A stretch of 64,000 nt of DNA from Thermoanaerobacterium thermosaccharolyticum DSM 571 (GCF_000145615.1 NC_014410.1:2653501-2717500), one strand, 5' to 3'; shown: positions 35,976 to 44,007, counted from the first letter of the stretch. Notes: generated from the sequence alone by a model not told the origin. Numbers and translations: made by a program.

Positions 35976-37073
35976 ATGAAAATTCTAATTGTAGATGATG
36001 AATCAATAGTTAGAGAAGGGCTTAAAAACAATATTAATTGGCAAGAACTGAATTTAACGGTGGTAGGCTGCGAATCCAACGGAAAAAATGCTTTTGAAGT
36101 GTTTAACAGAGAAAACCCCGATATTATTTTAACAGATATACGGATGCCATTTATGGATGGTTTGCTGCTTACAAAAGAAGTTAAAAAAATTGATCACAGT
36201 GTCATAGTGATTTTGTTAAGCGCTTATGATGATTTTAAATACGCTCAGCAGGCTATAAGATTGGGAGCTTTCGATTATATCTTAAAACCTATTGACATTG
36301 ACGTATTAAAACAAACTATAAGGCAAGGAGTTTTAAAGAGAAAAGAACTGTTGGACAAAGAAAAAAAGCCAGTGCCACCATTAAAAGAAGAAGATCTGAA
36401 ATTTTTAAAGGCAGAATATTATAAGTATCCTCTACAGTTGGAAGATGAACTATCAAAATCCATAAAAAGAGGAAATAAAGATTTATCCCTTAACATTTTT
36501 AATGATATCTGGAGTGAATTTGATAACAAAGGTTTTACAGAAGATTTTATAAAAAGGTGGGGTCTGGAGCTTATCGCTTTGATTACACGTTCTATTATAG
36601 AAATTGGAGAAAATGCGGATATTTTATTTAAAGAAACAGACCCATGGAGGCAGATTTCGGATTTACCTACTAAAGAAAAGCTCCGGGATTGGATGGAGAA
36701 TATAATAAATACGGTATGCGAATATATTTCTTTGGCCAAAAGCTCTAAAAACAGAAAATTGGTTGATATGGCCGTTAAATTAATACAAAACAATTACAGC
36801 GATTTAGATATTTCTTTAAACAGCATTGCTGAAAGACTATACATAACACCAAGCTATCTGAGTGCCTTATTTAAAAACGAAATGGGTATTACGTTTTCAG
36901 ATTATTTAACAGAATACAGGATTGAAAAGGCAAAAGAACTTTTAAAAGATGTAAAGATAAAAATATACGAAGTGGCTGAAGCAGTAGGATATACGGATCA
37001 GCACTATTTCAGCAAAGTCTTTAAAAATATAACAAGTTTTACTCCCAAAGAATATAGAGAAAAAATCTTATAA
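35976..37073 (+). CDS. YesN-type response regulator with AraC HTH
   Basis: A 365-aa protein. The N-terminal receiver has ILIVDDESIVREGLK, the phospho-acceptor Asp in DIILTDIRMPFMDGL, and AFDYILKPID. The C-terminal AraC domain is complete: SLNSIAERLYITPSYLSALF, KNEMGITFSDYLTEYRIEKA and EVAEAVGYTDQHYFSKVFK. A middle helical region of about 130 aa links them. Predicted activator of the divergent sugar-transport operon. Confidence 0.93.
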   Translation: MKILIVDDESIVREGLKNNINWQELNLTVVGCESNGKNAFEVFNRENPDIILTDIRMPFMDGLLLTKEVKKIDHSVIVILLSAYDDFKYAQQAIRLGAFDYILKPIDIDVLKQTIRQGVLKRKELLDKEKKPVPPLKEEDLKFLKAEYYKYPLQLEDELSKSIKRGNKDLSLNIFNDIWSEFDNKGFTEDFIKRWGLELIALITRSIIEIGENADILFKETDPWRQISDLPTKEKLRDWMENIINTVCEYISLAKSSKNRKLVDMAVKLIQNNYSDLDISLNSIAERLYITPSYLSALFKNEMGITFSDYLTEYRIEKAKELLKDVKIKIYEVAEAVGYTDQHYFSKVFKNITSFTPKEYREKIL

Positions 37074-37116
37074 CTTAGATATTGAATCTTCACCAATTGT
37101 TGTGTTAGTATAAAAT

Positions 37117-37160
37117 CTGTGGCAAATCATCACCACAGCTTAGAAAAGATTTTTTCATTT
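37117..37160 (+). terminator. Possible terminator after the YesN-type gene
   Basis: A 6-bp stem CTGTGG/CCACAG with a 10-nt loop (37117-37138), followed 10 bp later by GATTTTTTC. Confidence 0.45.
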
Positions 37161-37195
37161 GTTTTTCTGCTATTCATTGCGCCTACTAATAATTT

Positions 37196-37906
37196 TTAGT
37201 ACAGGCTGTAACGATATCCTAAATCTACTGTTTTTCTTAAATAATATGTGCCGCCTTGCTTGGATAATACACCTCTGGCTGTACTGTCTAATAAGTCAAC
37301 TGTAAATATAGTGGCATTCATCTTAATAGTTGCAGTACCGCTTGCCTCCATCTCTGTTGTAGGGAGATTTCCTGTTGTTGAAATAGCAGCAGCATGCTGA
37401 TTTTCCAGCTTCCAATCGCCATCGCTTGCTTTTTCCCAGTAAGCTTTATCAATACTTTCTATTTGTCTGAAAGAACCCTCAGAGTAAATAGTCAAAACCG
37501 TATAGAGTCTCGTCACTGCAGATCCGTAAGCACGTTCTTTGTAGATGATCAGCTTTGAAGTTTTATAAATATTATTAGATTGAGGCATTACTTTAGAATT
37601 CGATGCATATATAGGTTCTACCTTCTCGCCATATGCCTCTATAAACTTGCCAGTATTTTTATCAAAAACCTCTACTCGTGAAAACCCACCTGACTCTGTC
37701 CTTGAAATGTTTACTTGAGAAATATCATACGGCACATTCGTATATACATCTTTTAATTTTATCCTATTTTCATTTGCCGTTTTTACTTCCTTTACCAAAC
37801 TGTTTTCGGCCTTTGCATCTGTGCTATTGAAATCAGATAAGCCATAGGCAATAATAATCAATAGAGCTAAAGCGATGAATATCAAAGAATATATTATCTT
37901 TTTCAT
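37196..37906 (-). CDS. Membrane-anchored or secreted hypothetical protein (paralogue 1)
   Basis: A 236-aa protein of unknown family. The N-terminus has a strong hydrophobic segment (SLIFIALALLIIIAYGL) without an obvious cleavage site, followed by an extracellular domain: NRIKLKDVYTNVPYDISQVN, FSRVEVFDKNTGKFIEAYGE, SFRQIESIDKAYWEKASDGD, ending DLGYRYSLY. It is highly similar over its whole length to the protein at 47732-48448, in both protein and DNA. Both are expressed from the same promoter module. Likely surface-exposed; a role in antagonism or immunity is only suggested by its neighbours. Confidence 0.7.
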   Translation of the reverse strand: MKKIIYSLIFIALALLIIIAYGLSDFNSTDAKAENSLVKEVKTANENRIKLKDVYTNVPYDISQVNISRTESGGFSRVEVFDKNTGKFIEAYGEKVEPIYASNSKVMPQSNNIYKTSKLIIYKERAYGSAVTRLYTVLTIYSEGSFRQIESIDKAYWEKASDGDWKLENQHAAAISTTGNLPTTEMEASGTATIKMNATIFTVDLLDSTARGVLSKQGGTYYLRKTVDLGYRYSLY

Positions 37907-37940
37907 AAAATCAACCCTCGCAAAGTTTTAGATTAATTTC

Positions 37941-38009
37941 ATAATATATTTACTTCATAAATATGTCTATTGACCAAAAGTACTAATTTTTTTAATACTT
38001 TCGTACTAA
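37941..38009 (-). promoter_or_regulatory. TTAGTAC promoter module, copy 1
   Basis: Minus strand: half-sites TTAGTAC (38009-38003), GTATTAA (37998-37992) and TTAGTAC (37986-37980), then TAGACA (37969-37964), 17-bp spacer, TATTAT (37946-37941). Predicted start about 28 nt before the 236-aa gene. Confidence 0.75.
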
Positions 38010-38029
38010 AATGGAATTAATTGTATACT

Positions 38030-38090
38030 TAGTGCTTTCCTCGCCCGCAGTGGGATTTCACCGCCTAGCTATTGCCCATGCCGGGCGCAC
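38030..38090 (-). mobile_element. Probable 5' fragment of a group II intron
   Basis: On the minus strand a GC-rich segment begins GTGCGCCCGGCATGGGC and continues with GCGGTGAAATCCCACTGCGGG. This looks like the 5' end (GUGCG start, domain I) of bacterial group II introns and is unlike the AT-rich surroundings. It begins 6 nt after a terminator hairpin, the classic insertion place of class C introns. Only about 60 nt remain, with no reverse-transcriptase gene. Recognition is from memory. Confidence 0.5.
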
Positions 38091-38096
38091 AATAGC

Positions 38097-38132
38097 AAAC
38101 AGACCGTTCAACGTTAAATGCACGGTCTGTTT
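38097..38132 (-). terminator. Terminator of the 227-aa secreted protein gene
   Basis: An 11-bp stem AAACAGACCGT/ACGGTCTGTTT with a 14-nt loop, 22 bp after the stop. On the minus strand the stem ends in TTT. Confidence 0.75.
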
Positions 38133-38153
38133 ATGTTTATTATGGGATTATTT

Positions 38154-38834
38154 TTACTTCAGCCTAACCGTAAAATCGCCTGATATGGGAGAGCCAATCT
38201 GTGGACCATCATTTACAAAAGAAATGTAGTAATTATATGCAGGATCCAAATTGTAAAATCTTGTTGTCCACCAGCCAGTATTAGAATCTATTTGAAATTT
38301 GTCGGAACTAGCAACAAATTTATTCGTGCCAGCTTGATAAACATTAATGTGCCATAAAACATTAGCAGGATAGTCAGCTTTTACATTCCAGTCTACATAT
38401 AGCTGTGTGGAACCATTTGTGAAAAAATAGTAGTTTGAAAAAATTTCAGTGTTAACTCCACTGAAAGCACCGCTATAAGGTAGATTTGTTCCCTTTGTTG
38501 GCCGACTAAGGGACATAGGATTTACATCAGCATCTAAAGAAGCTGCTTTTTGTGATGTCATCTTGGTAGTTTCAGAAGCTGGTTTAGCATTTTCTTCATT
38601 TGAAATAGTTATTTGGTTACTGATTATATCTACATTTGAAGGAACTTGCCTCAAATATGTCATTTTTGTCGTCTCAGACGATGGTTTAAGATTTTCTACA
38701 ATTGGTGCGGAAATTTGTTTACTACCTGTATCCACATTTCCTCCTCGTAAAGCAAATGAAGTTCCACTTAAGCTTAAACTTAAGATGAGTATCAAGATTA
38801 AACATATTGATATTCGAATTGATTTTCTGTTCAT
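38154..38834 (-). CDS. Secreted hypothetical protein with internal repeat
   Basis: About 226 aa from ATG 38834 (ribosome site GGAGGTGG). A signal peptide (ICLILILILSLSLSGTSFAL) is followed by a linker with two copies of a short motif (KPSSETTKMT and KPASETTKMT) and a C-terminal beta-rich domain containing YYFFTNGSTQLYVDWNVKAD, NVYQAGTNKFVASS and YYISFVNDGPQIGSPISGDF. No family recognised; the end looks like a small extracellular Ig-like fold. Driven by promoter module copy 2 and ended by its own terminator. Confidence 0.65.
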   Translation of the reverse strand: MNRKSIRISICLILILILSLSLSGTSFALRGGNVDTGSKQISAPIVENLKPSSETTKMTYLRQVPSNVDIISNQITISNEENAKPASETTKMTSQKAASLDADVNPMSLSRPTKGTNLPYSGAFSGVNTEIFSNYYFFTNGSTQLYVDWNVKADYPANVLWHINVYQAGTNKFVASSDKFQIDSNTGWWTTRFYNLDPAYNYYISFVNDGPQIGSPISGDFTVRLK

Positions 38835-38898
38835 TTTAATTCCACCTCCTTTCGGTATTAAACTACTATGCAAACATTATCAGTAAATCTTTGGCTTT

Positions 38899-38968
38899 AT
38901 TATATATCCATTTCATTAATATTTCAATTGGCCAAAAGTACTAATTTTTTTTAGTACGAAAGTACTAA
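38899..38968 (-). promoter_or_regulatory. TTAGTAC promoter module, copy 2
   Basis: Minus strand: half-sites at 38968-38962, 38957-38951 and 38944-38938, then TTGAAA (38927-38922), 17-bp spacer, TATAAT (38904-38899). Spacing of the half-sites is one base longer than in the other copies. Confidence 0.75.
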
Positions 38969-38994
38969 GTGGAATAAGCAATAAAGTATTTATG

Positions 38995-40137
38995 CTAATA
39001 ATTTATGCTTTCAAGACCTGGAAAGTACATCAAATCTGCGTTAAATTCTTTATACAGATTTTTACCTTTCAAATCCATCGAAGATGCAATTTTTTTATCA
39101 GGACCAATTACATCCCACGTATCATCGCTTTTTAGATGTATTGCGCCCAATAGCTTATTATCTTTAAATGCGCATATTAGAGGTTCTACATTTGTATCTG
39201 TACTTACAGGAAGGCTTAAAATCAACACGTCTTTGTACTTCCCAACAGGCGTTATATCCTTAGAATAGTCCGGCCTAAAGCTTCCTTCCTTCACGATGCT
39301 TCTGCATTCTTTCGCAACATCATCAAGCAAAGTTGCTTTTTTGGTCTTAAGATCGACTTCACCTAAAGTTTTGAAACATTGGATGTAGTATTTAGAACCT
39401 ACAAGCATTGTATTATTAGGAAAAGGTGTATAAACAACGCCACCACCTGGAAGCCTTACCTCGTCCCAACTTATCTTGTCAATGTTATCTACATTGCACT
39501 TGGCAATATATATATTGGAATGTGTCTCAAATGGATAGTCAAAGATAAATGTTATATCACCTGTTTTGCTATCATAATCTATAAAGCATGGTTGATTATA
39601 TTCACCTACTGTAATGTCATTGCCTTTGTCATCCTTCGTTTTATACAGAAATGATACATTCTTTTCCATTACATCGCTGCCATTGTGTAAGTATAATGTA
39701 TAGTTTTTTACTTTTTTAATTGGTTCAGGATTGTCATCCAAATTCCCTTTAGCTTCAATGTCCTTGCCGTATACCATACCCACATCATTGCCTTTGACAA
39801 AATCTACTTTGTCTTTATATTCATCTGTTGGATAATACGTCTTCCTCAATACTATCCTGCCATCTCCATCCCAAAATAAAGGTGTGACAAAATTGGGGTC
39901 TTCTGAGACATAGACTATCTTTTCAGTTAAATTTACTTTAGAATTATTCAAATCCCAATAAGCTAACATCGCCGAATGTTTATTATCTGGCTCATTTGTA
40001 TATATCAAAAAAGGTATTTTTATCTCTTCAGAGTCGCTCTTAGGGCTTTCATTTTCTGTTACTTTAGTATTGTCTACAGTATAACAACCTGTAGCAATAA
40101 ATATAAGTGTAAAGACCATCAAAAAAAATTTTTTCAT
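38995..40137 (-). CDS. Hypothetical lipoprotein
   Basis: A 380-aa protein. Starting at ATG 40137 it has a lipoprotein signal (KKFFLMVFTLIFIATGCYTV). The rest, with IYTNEPDNKHSAMLAYWDLN, GNDVGMVYGKDIEAKG, YNQPCFIDYDSKTGDITFIF, and NNTMLVGSKYYIQCFKTLGE, suggests a beta-propeller-like repeat protein on the outer face of the membrane, but no family is recognised. Longer in-frame starts run through a terminator-like hairpin and are rejected. It has no promoter module of its own and is probably expressed by read-through from the amidase gene. Confidence 0.65.
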   Translation of the reverse strand: MKKFFLMVFTLIFIATGCYTVDNTKVTENESPKSDSEEIKIPFLIYTNEPDNKHSAMLAYWDLNNSKVNLTEKIVYVSEDPNFVTPLFWDGDGRIVLRKTYYPTDEYKDKVDFVKGNDVGMVYGKDIEAKGNLDDNPEPIKKVKNYTLYLHNGSDVMEKNVSFLYKTKDDKGNDITVGEYNQPCFIDYDSKTGDITFIFDYPFETHSNIYIAKCNVDNIDKISWDEVRLPGGGVVYTPFPNNTMLVGSKYYIQCFKTLGEVDLKTKKATLLDDVAKECRSIVKEGSFRPDYSKDITPVGKYKDVLILSLPVSTDTNVEPLICAFKDNKLLGAIHLKSDDTWDVIGPDKKIASSMDLKGKNLYKEFNADLMYFPGLESINY

Positions 40138-40162
40138 AAAGAACAAAAACTCCTTCCTTAAA

Positions 40163-40209
40163 AATTCATACAAAGAAGAAGCAAAATAAGCTTCTTCTTT
40201 GTATGAATT
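40163..40209 (-). terminator. Long hairpin between the amidase and lipoprotein genes
   Basis: A perfect 20-bp stem with a 7-nt loop (40163-40182 and 40190-40209), followed on the minus strand by TTTTT. It can terminate or attenuate transcription before the lipoprotein gene, whose ribosome site comes directly after. Confidence 0.8.
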
Positions 40210-40224
40210 AAACACTCATTAATC

Positions 40225-41397
40225 TTAATTCCACAGAACATAATATTCATAGGTTGATACATTTGAGTAATTTACTTGATTCCTATCATTTGTATGTCCA
40301 CTAAATTGCCTTGTTATTGTATCATTTTTAACAATCATGACGACGTGAGAAGTAGAAGTGTAAAGGACTCCTCCAGCCGATGCAGACGTATAATTTGATG
40401 CTTTCCAATATCCTTTGTTAAGCATATAACTTTTTAACGAACTCGTATTTACCCATGATGCTGCCGTCTGTTTAGCAGTAGCACCTCTATACCACGTACC
40501 GTCCGTCGGAATGCCTCCCGCATGTAAAGCCTGTGACACAAAGTCAGCACAATCATTATGGCACAATCCAGGATAATACGGATAAGCACTATTGTTCCAT
40601 GTATTTCTAGCTTGCAGTATACCACAGGACGTTCCGTGATCATAACATGATGTGGCATTTATAGACCATCTATTGGCGTAATCTCTGGCAGCAATCCTGT
40701 CATATGAAGCATAAAGTGCAGGTGAATATTCCTCTTTCTGTAAATTCAAAACCTGTTGCATATCGTGTATGCCTTCTGTTTCCATTTCTTCTGAAGATTT
40801 AGGAAGCAGATTTTGTATAGGAACCATAGTATCAATATTTTCTGCCATTATATTTATGGAATCCTGAACTATCTGATTGTCTTTCACATCAGCAGTAACT
40901 GTCAAGAAAAAATTATTATCATCAGCTTTATTTATATACTGACTCAGATCATTAAATCTAAACTCCAATTCTTTAGAGGCTTTTGATAATTGATATTCTT
41001 TTAGGCTATTTTTATTTGCTTCAAAAAGAGCACTGTTCATTTTAGCATTAGATTCATATTTAAAATTATTTAGATTGACCTTCTTCAACATTCCCTTTAT
41101 ATATGGAAGGTCTTCAACTTTTTTTGCCTTTAAAGTCGTATTCATCGTTACAAAAAGATTCGCTTCAACTTTTGAATCAGTAACTTTCAGATCATTAAAT
41201 TTAACTTGAATGCTGTTAATTGTGTAAAATTGCCCGAATCCGTTAGTCAGCACATTTTTTACTTTCTGCTCAATTGTATCTTTATAATCATTCGTATAAT
41301 CCGCTTTCGCATATGTCACAGATGCAAAAGCCGTGGTCAATAATGATAGCATCAACAAAGCCAGCAGAATGCCTTTTGCCATTTTTAATCCTTTCAT
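40225..41397 (-). CDS. Secreted protein with amidase-6 (NlpC-like cysteine amidase) domain
   Basis: A 390-aa protein. A signal peptide (LLALLMLSLLTTAFASV) is followed by an N-terminal domain of about 190 aa (YTNDYKDTIEQKVKNVLTNG) and a C-terminal amidase-6 domain: YDRIAARDYANRWSINAT, LCHNDCADFVSQALHAGGIP with the catalytic Cys, and STSHVVMIVKNDT with the probable catalytic His. The family includes cell-wall or peptide hydrolases. Driven by module copy 3 with an unusually long leader of about 130 nt. A lytic or antagonistic role is inferred from context. Confidence 0.8.
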   Translation of the reverse strand: MKGLKMAKGILLALLMLSLLTTAFASVTYAKADYTNDYKDTIEQKVKNVLTNGFGQFYTINSIQVKFNDLKVTDSKVEANLFVTMNTTLKAKKVEDLPYIKGMLKKVNLNNFKYESNAKMNSALFEANKNSLKEYQLSKASKELEFRFNDLSQYINKADDNNFFLTVTADVKDNQIVQDSINIMAENIDTMVPIQNLLPKSSEEMETEGIHDMQQVLNLQKEEYSPALYASYDRIAARDYANRWSINATSCYDHGTSCGILQARNTWNNSAYPYYPGLCHNDCADFVSQALHAGGIPTDGTWYRGATAKQTAASWVNTSSLKSYMLNKGYWKASNYTSASAGGVLYTSTSHVVMIVKNDTITRQFSGHTNDRNQVNYSNVSTYEYYVLWN

Positions 41398-41465
41398 ATT
41401 CTTTCTCCCTTCTATCCTATTTTAATTTAAAGTAGCAATTCAAGTTTTAAATACCACCTCCTTTT

Positions 41466-41727
41466 TTTATTCGCTCTGACACTTCTGCTGCTTTAAGTTA
41501 TTCTAAAAAAATTGCCAGTCGATGTTTGATTTCATTATATGTTTCTTCCAAAATTGTGTCAACTGACCAAAAGTACTAATTTTTTTAGTACGAAAGTACT
41601 AAAGCGGAATGACCTGTATATGAAATTATATCAGAACCATCTTCGTTGCATAGTTTTACTGTCATTTTCTTTTTTTCATATTTAAATAATTATTAATAAA
41701 TTATTTATCTTTTTAATAAACTTTTTA
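41466..41727 (-). repeat. Direct repeat A: amidase promoter region
   Basis: About 260 bp nearly identical to 42086-42347 (offset 620). It contains the leader, the -10/-35 and the TTAGTAC boxes. At its upstream end it joins a short stretch (ACTAAATTGCCTTGTTA) that also occurs in the 3' part of the amidase gene. Confidence 0.85.
41534..41602 (-). promoter_or_regulatory. TTAGTAC promoter module, copy 3 (amidase)
   Basis: Minus strand: half-sites at 41602-41596, 41591-41585 and 41579-41573, TTGACA (41562-41557), 17-bp spacer, TATAAT (41539-41534). The best-conserved copy. Confidence 0.8.
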
Positions 41728-41856
41728 CTAAATTGCCTTGTTAAGGAGATTTCCAATTGATGATAAAGACAAACGACAAAAACAAAAGATTTAAAACTAA
41801 TACAAACAAAATGATAGATAATAACCATTTGGAGAATTTATCTAAACCCATTCATC

Positions 41857-42102
41857 TCAGTTCTTCCAGACATCACCGTTTCGAGTAACGCTTACTCTTA
41901 GATCAACATACTCATCTTGTACAACCAAACCATTCCCCTCATACTCTATGCCCCAGTGAAAATTACCTCTTGCATAAGCTCTGCAGTATTCTCCGTTATT
42001 TATAACTGTAGTACCAGTTTCCCAGTTTGACACTTGCCAGGCTGAAAGGATACCTCTTTCATAATAACCCCATAACCCTCCATTTTTTACTCGTTCTGAC
42101 AC
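41857..42102 (-). pseudogene. Remnant of a small secreted, bacteriocin-like protein
   Basis: Open for 81 codons with NGGLWGYYERGILSAWQVSN, TVINNGEYCRAYARGNFHWG and VDLRVSVTRNGDVW. Early Gly-Gly-x-Trp and VSN motifs and the aromatic-rich, Gly-rich make-up recall lactococcin-972-type bacteriocins, but the match is weak. There is no signal peptide, because the upstream DNA is the duplicated promoter/leader (repeat B): the frame simply reads out of the leader into what looks like the mature part of a secreted protein. I read it as a gene that lost its 5' end at the repeat boundary. Confidence 0.4.
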
Positions 42103-42347
42103 TTCTGCTGCTTTAAGTTATTCTAAAAAAATTGCCAGTCGATGTTTGATTTCATTATATGTTTCTTCCAAAATTGTGTCAACTGACCAAAAGTACTAAT
42201 TTTTTTAGTACAAAAGTACTAAAGCGGAATGAGCCATATGTGAAATTATATCAAATCCATCTTCGTTGCATTGTTTTACTATCCTTTTCGTTTTTTGCAT
42301 ACTTAATAATTATTAATAAATTATTTATCTTTTTAATTAACTTTTTA
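42086..42347 (-). repeat. Direct repeat B: second copy of the amidase promoter region
   Basis: About 260 bp, roughly 90% identical by eye to 41466-41727. It drives the 81-codon remnant and is joined upstream to an amidase-gene fragment. Confidence 0.85.
42154..42222 (-). promoter_or_regulatory. TTAGTAC promoter module, copy 4
   Basis: Minus strand: half-sites at 42222-42216, 42211-42205 and 42199-42193, TTGACA (42182-42177), 17-bp spacer, TATAAT (42159-42154). Intact although the gene behind it is truncated. Confidence 0.8.
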
Positions 42348-42350
42348 ATT

Positions 42351-42409
42351 TTTGTATGTCCACTAAATTGTCTTGTTATTGTATCATTTTTAACAATCAT
42401 TACAACGTA
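42351..42409 (-). pseudogene. Short fragment of an amidase gene
   Basis: About 59 bp match 40289-40347 inside the amidase gene, with few differences. The fragment encodes the equivalent of VVMIVKNDTITRQFSGHT, the catalytic-His segment. It is what remains of a second amidase-6 gene or of a duplicated end. Confidence 0.7.
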
Positions 42410-42422
42410 ATATCTTGCTAAA

Positions 42423-42797
42423 TCAATTTATATTCTCTATCTTTTGAAAAAAGCGTTTTTCCAAATCTTTTAATTTAGACCTTAAAATGCTTTCATCCAT
42501 ATGTTTTATCTCAGCAATCTCGCTAAATGTCATTAAAGACATATCTATACCCCAATGCATTTTTAATAATTCTTTTTCTTCCTCAGAAAATTCTTTTGTT
42601 AGCTCGGTAAAATTTCCTTTTATAAATATCAACAAGTTTTCAAATCTATCCTTTTCATATGGTTCCGTTGGCTGTTCATCTTCAGTTATAACTATATTTT
42701 CTGATTCAATACCATTTTCTATTTTTTGAAGTATTACTTTTTTCCTTCCACAACCCTTAATCACAACTATACACCGCCTACATTTCTTTATGGCCAA
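42423..42797 (-). CDS. Sigma-70 region 4-like regulator, possibly 5'-truncated
   Basis: The C-terminal half (FSEEEKELLKMHWGIDMSLM, TFSEIAEIKHMDESILRSKL, KDLEKRFFQKI) looks like sigma-factor region 4 with its helix-turn-helix. The N-terminal half has Cys/Lys clusters (KKCRRCIVVIKGCGRKK). The first usable start is a TTG at 42797 without a good ribosome site. The frame stays open upstream to 42890 with coding-like sequence (NWENEVIKRSANYHKELKKD) until a stop, so the true start may be lost or non-canonical. Could be an alternative sigma-like regulator of the surrounding genes; not shown. Confidence 0.5.
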   Translation of the reverse strand: MAIKKCRRCIVVIKGCGRKKVILQKIENGIESENIVITEDEQPTEPYEKDRFENLLIFIKGNFTELTKEFSEEEKELLKMHWGIDMSLMTFSEIAEIKHMDESILRSKLKDLEKRFFQKIENIN

Positions 42798-42890
42798 ATA
42801 TGTATTTGATCTTATATCTTTTTTAAGTTCTTTGTGATAATTAGCACTCCGTTTAATGACTTCATTTTCCCAGTTTCCAGCACTAATTTG

Positions 42891-43016
42891 TTATTTCCCT
42901 TTTTTAAACCAATTATGCAAAAACAAGAACAATTTATATAGAAAATATAATATTATTATAATCAGAACTAAATTAACTGTGGTAAATATAATAGTCACAA
43001 TATTCATTGATGGCAT
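42891..43016 (-). CDS. 41-aa membrane peptide
   Basis: Starts MPSMNIVTIIFTTVNLVL, continues with one long hydrophobic helix (IIIILYFLYKLFLFL) and ends HNWFKKGK. GGAGGG lies at good spacing before the ATG. The stop is immediately followed, in the same frame, by the open extension of the sigma-like ORF. One membrane span with a positive C-terminal tail would suit a small regulator, an anti-sigma-like anchor or a peptide precursor. Unrecognised. Confidence 0.5.
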   Translation of the reverse strand: MPSMNIVTIIFTTVNLVLIIIILYFLYKLFLFLHNWFKKGK

Positions 43017-43050
43017 TAATACAGCCCTCCTTCATGGGTTTACAAAAGTA

Positions 43051-43811
43051 TTATATCAAGTCCATCTTCGCCGCTTTGTATATACAGTCCTTTACATTTT
43101 TCACGTTTAATATTTCAAAAATCTTATTCTTATGGTATTTTACATTGCTTATTGATCTATTAATCATTTTTGCTATCTCTTCATCCGTCTTTCCTTCCGC
43201 TGTCAGTTTCAAAATCTTTAGCTCTACTTCTTCAAATTTTCCCTCTATCATTTCTTTTTTAAGCGCTGCATAATTATATTCTGTATATTTTGCCATCAAA
43301 AACACCATAAACACGCATTCATCAGTAAGTCCATTCATACATGAAATATCGATTACACCTATCAATTGCCCTTTATTGTCAAAGACAGGTACAGCTATGC
43401 AGTCTATCTCCCTGAGGCACTTAAGATAATGTTCATTCTTTTTGACAAATGCAGTTTCTCCTTCATTTAAAGCAATCGATACTTATTTATTCCTGCAAAT
43501 TCTTCTTTCAACTGAACACCTATATTTAAATAAGAAAAACTACTTTTGTTAGGCACAATCAAATCTATTATGATGCCGTTTTCGTCTGTCAATAGATATG
43601 TATATTTTTTAAATTGGCCATTAATCTTAGATATTTCATGAATGCTTTTTCTAAAGGCTTTAATTAGCAACTTCTTCTCATCGGAAATGTAAAGATCTGA
43701 TACAAACATAAACGGTTTTGTGTCTTGATTAAGTCCTCTTCTTGTACATCTTCTCCATGCTTCATCAAACAAATGCTTATGAGTATCATATTTTATGACT
43801 TCATACTTCAT
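43051..43811 (-). pseudogene. Frameshifted GAF-LuxR transcriptional regulator
   Basis: Two frames join into one protein. The first (43811-43467; DEAWRRCTRRGLNQDTKPFM, IHEISKINGQFKKYTYLLTD, VQLKEEFAGIN) is the AcoR-like N-terminal GAF region. The second continues without interruption (VSIALNEGETAFVKKNEHYL, IDCIAVPVFDNKGQLIGVID) and ends in a LuxR-type HTH (KILKLTAEGKTDEEIAKMIN, RSISNVKYHKNKIFEILNVK). One missing base at about 43482-43487, where GINAVSIAL is expected, breaks it. Ribosome site AAGGGAG at the original start is intact. Either a recent loss-of-function or a sequencing error. It is a candidate regulator of the TTAGTAC modules. Confidence 0.7.
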
Positions 43812-44007
43812 CTCGATCTCCCTTATTACAATAAAGTTAAAATATTAACAACGTTTAAAATGTACCAAATTTATTTTTGTATTTTTTCTATAATCATATT
43901 TCTACAAAAACTTTTGAATTCCTTTTAATGTAACCAAAACTTAACATTTCTTAATAAATTCTTAATGTTTTTAATAAATTTTTTAATTTTTCTTATCAAT
44001 AATAAAC

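Noticed and set aside
38011..38229. 72-codon plus-strand frame with GC-rich start
   Set aside because: It spans a terminator, the intron-like fragment and the antisense of the secreted protein; no ribosome site.
40138..40215. 26-residue N-terminal extension of the lipoprotein
   Set aside because: These codons lie in a 20-bp stem hairpin; starting at 40137 gives a clean lipoprotein signal.
41760..41891. 43-codon plus-strand frame starting MIKTNDKNK with AAGGAG upstream
   Set aside because: The ribosome site is good, but the sequence is low-complexity Asn/Lys and runs into the antisense of the secreted-protein remnant; probably chance.
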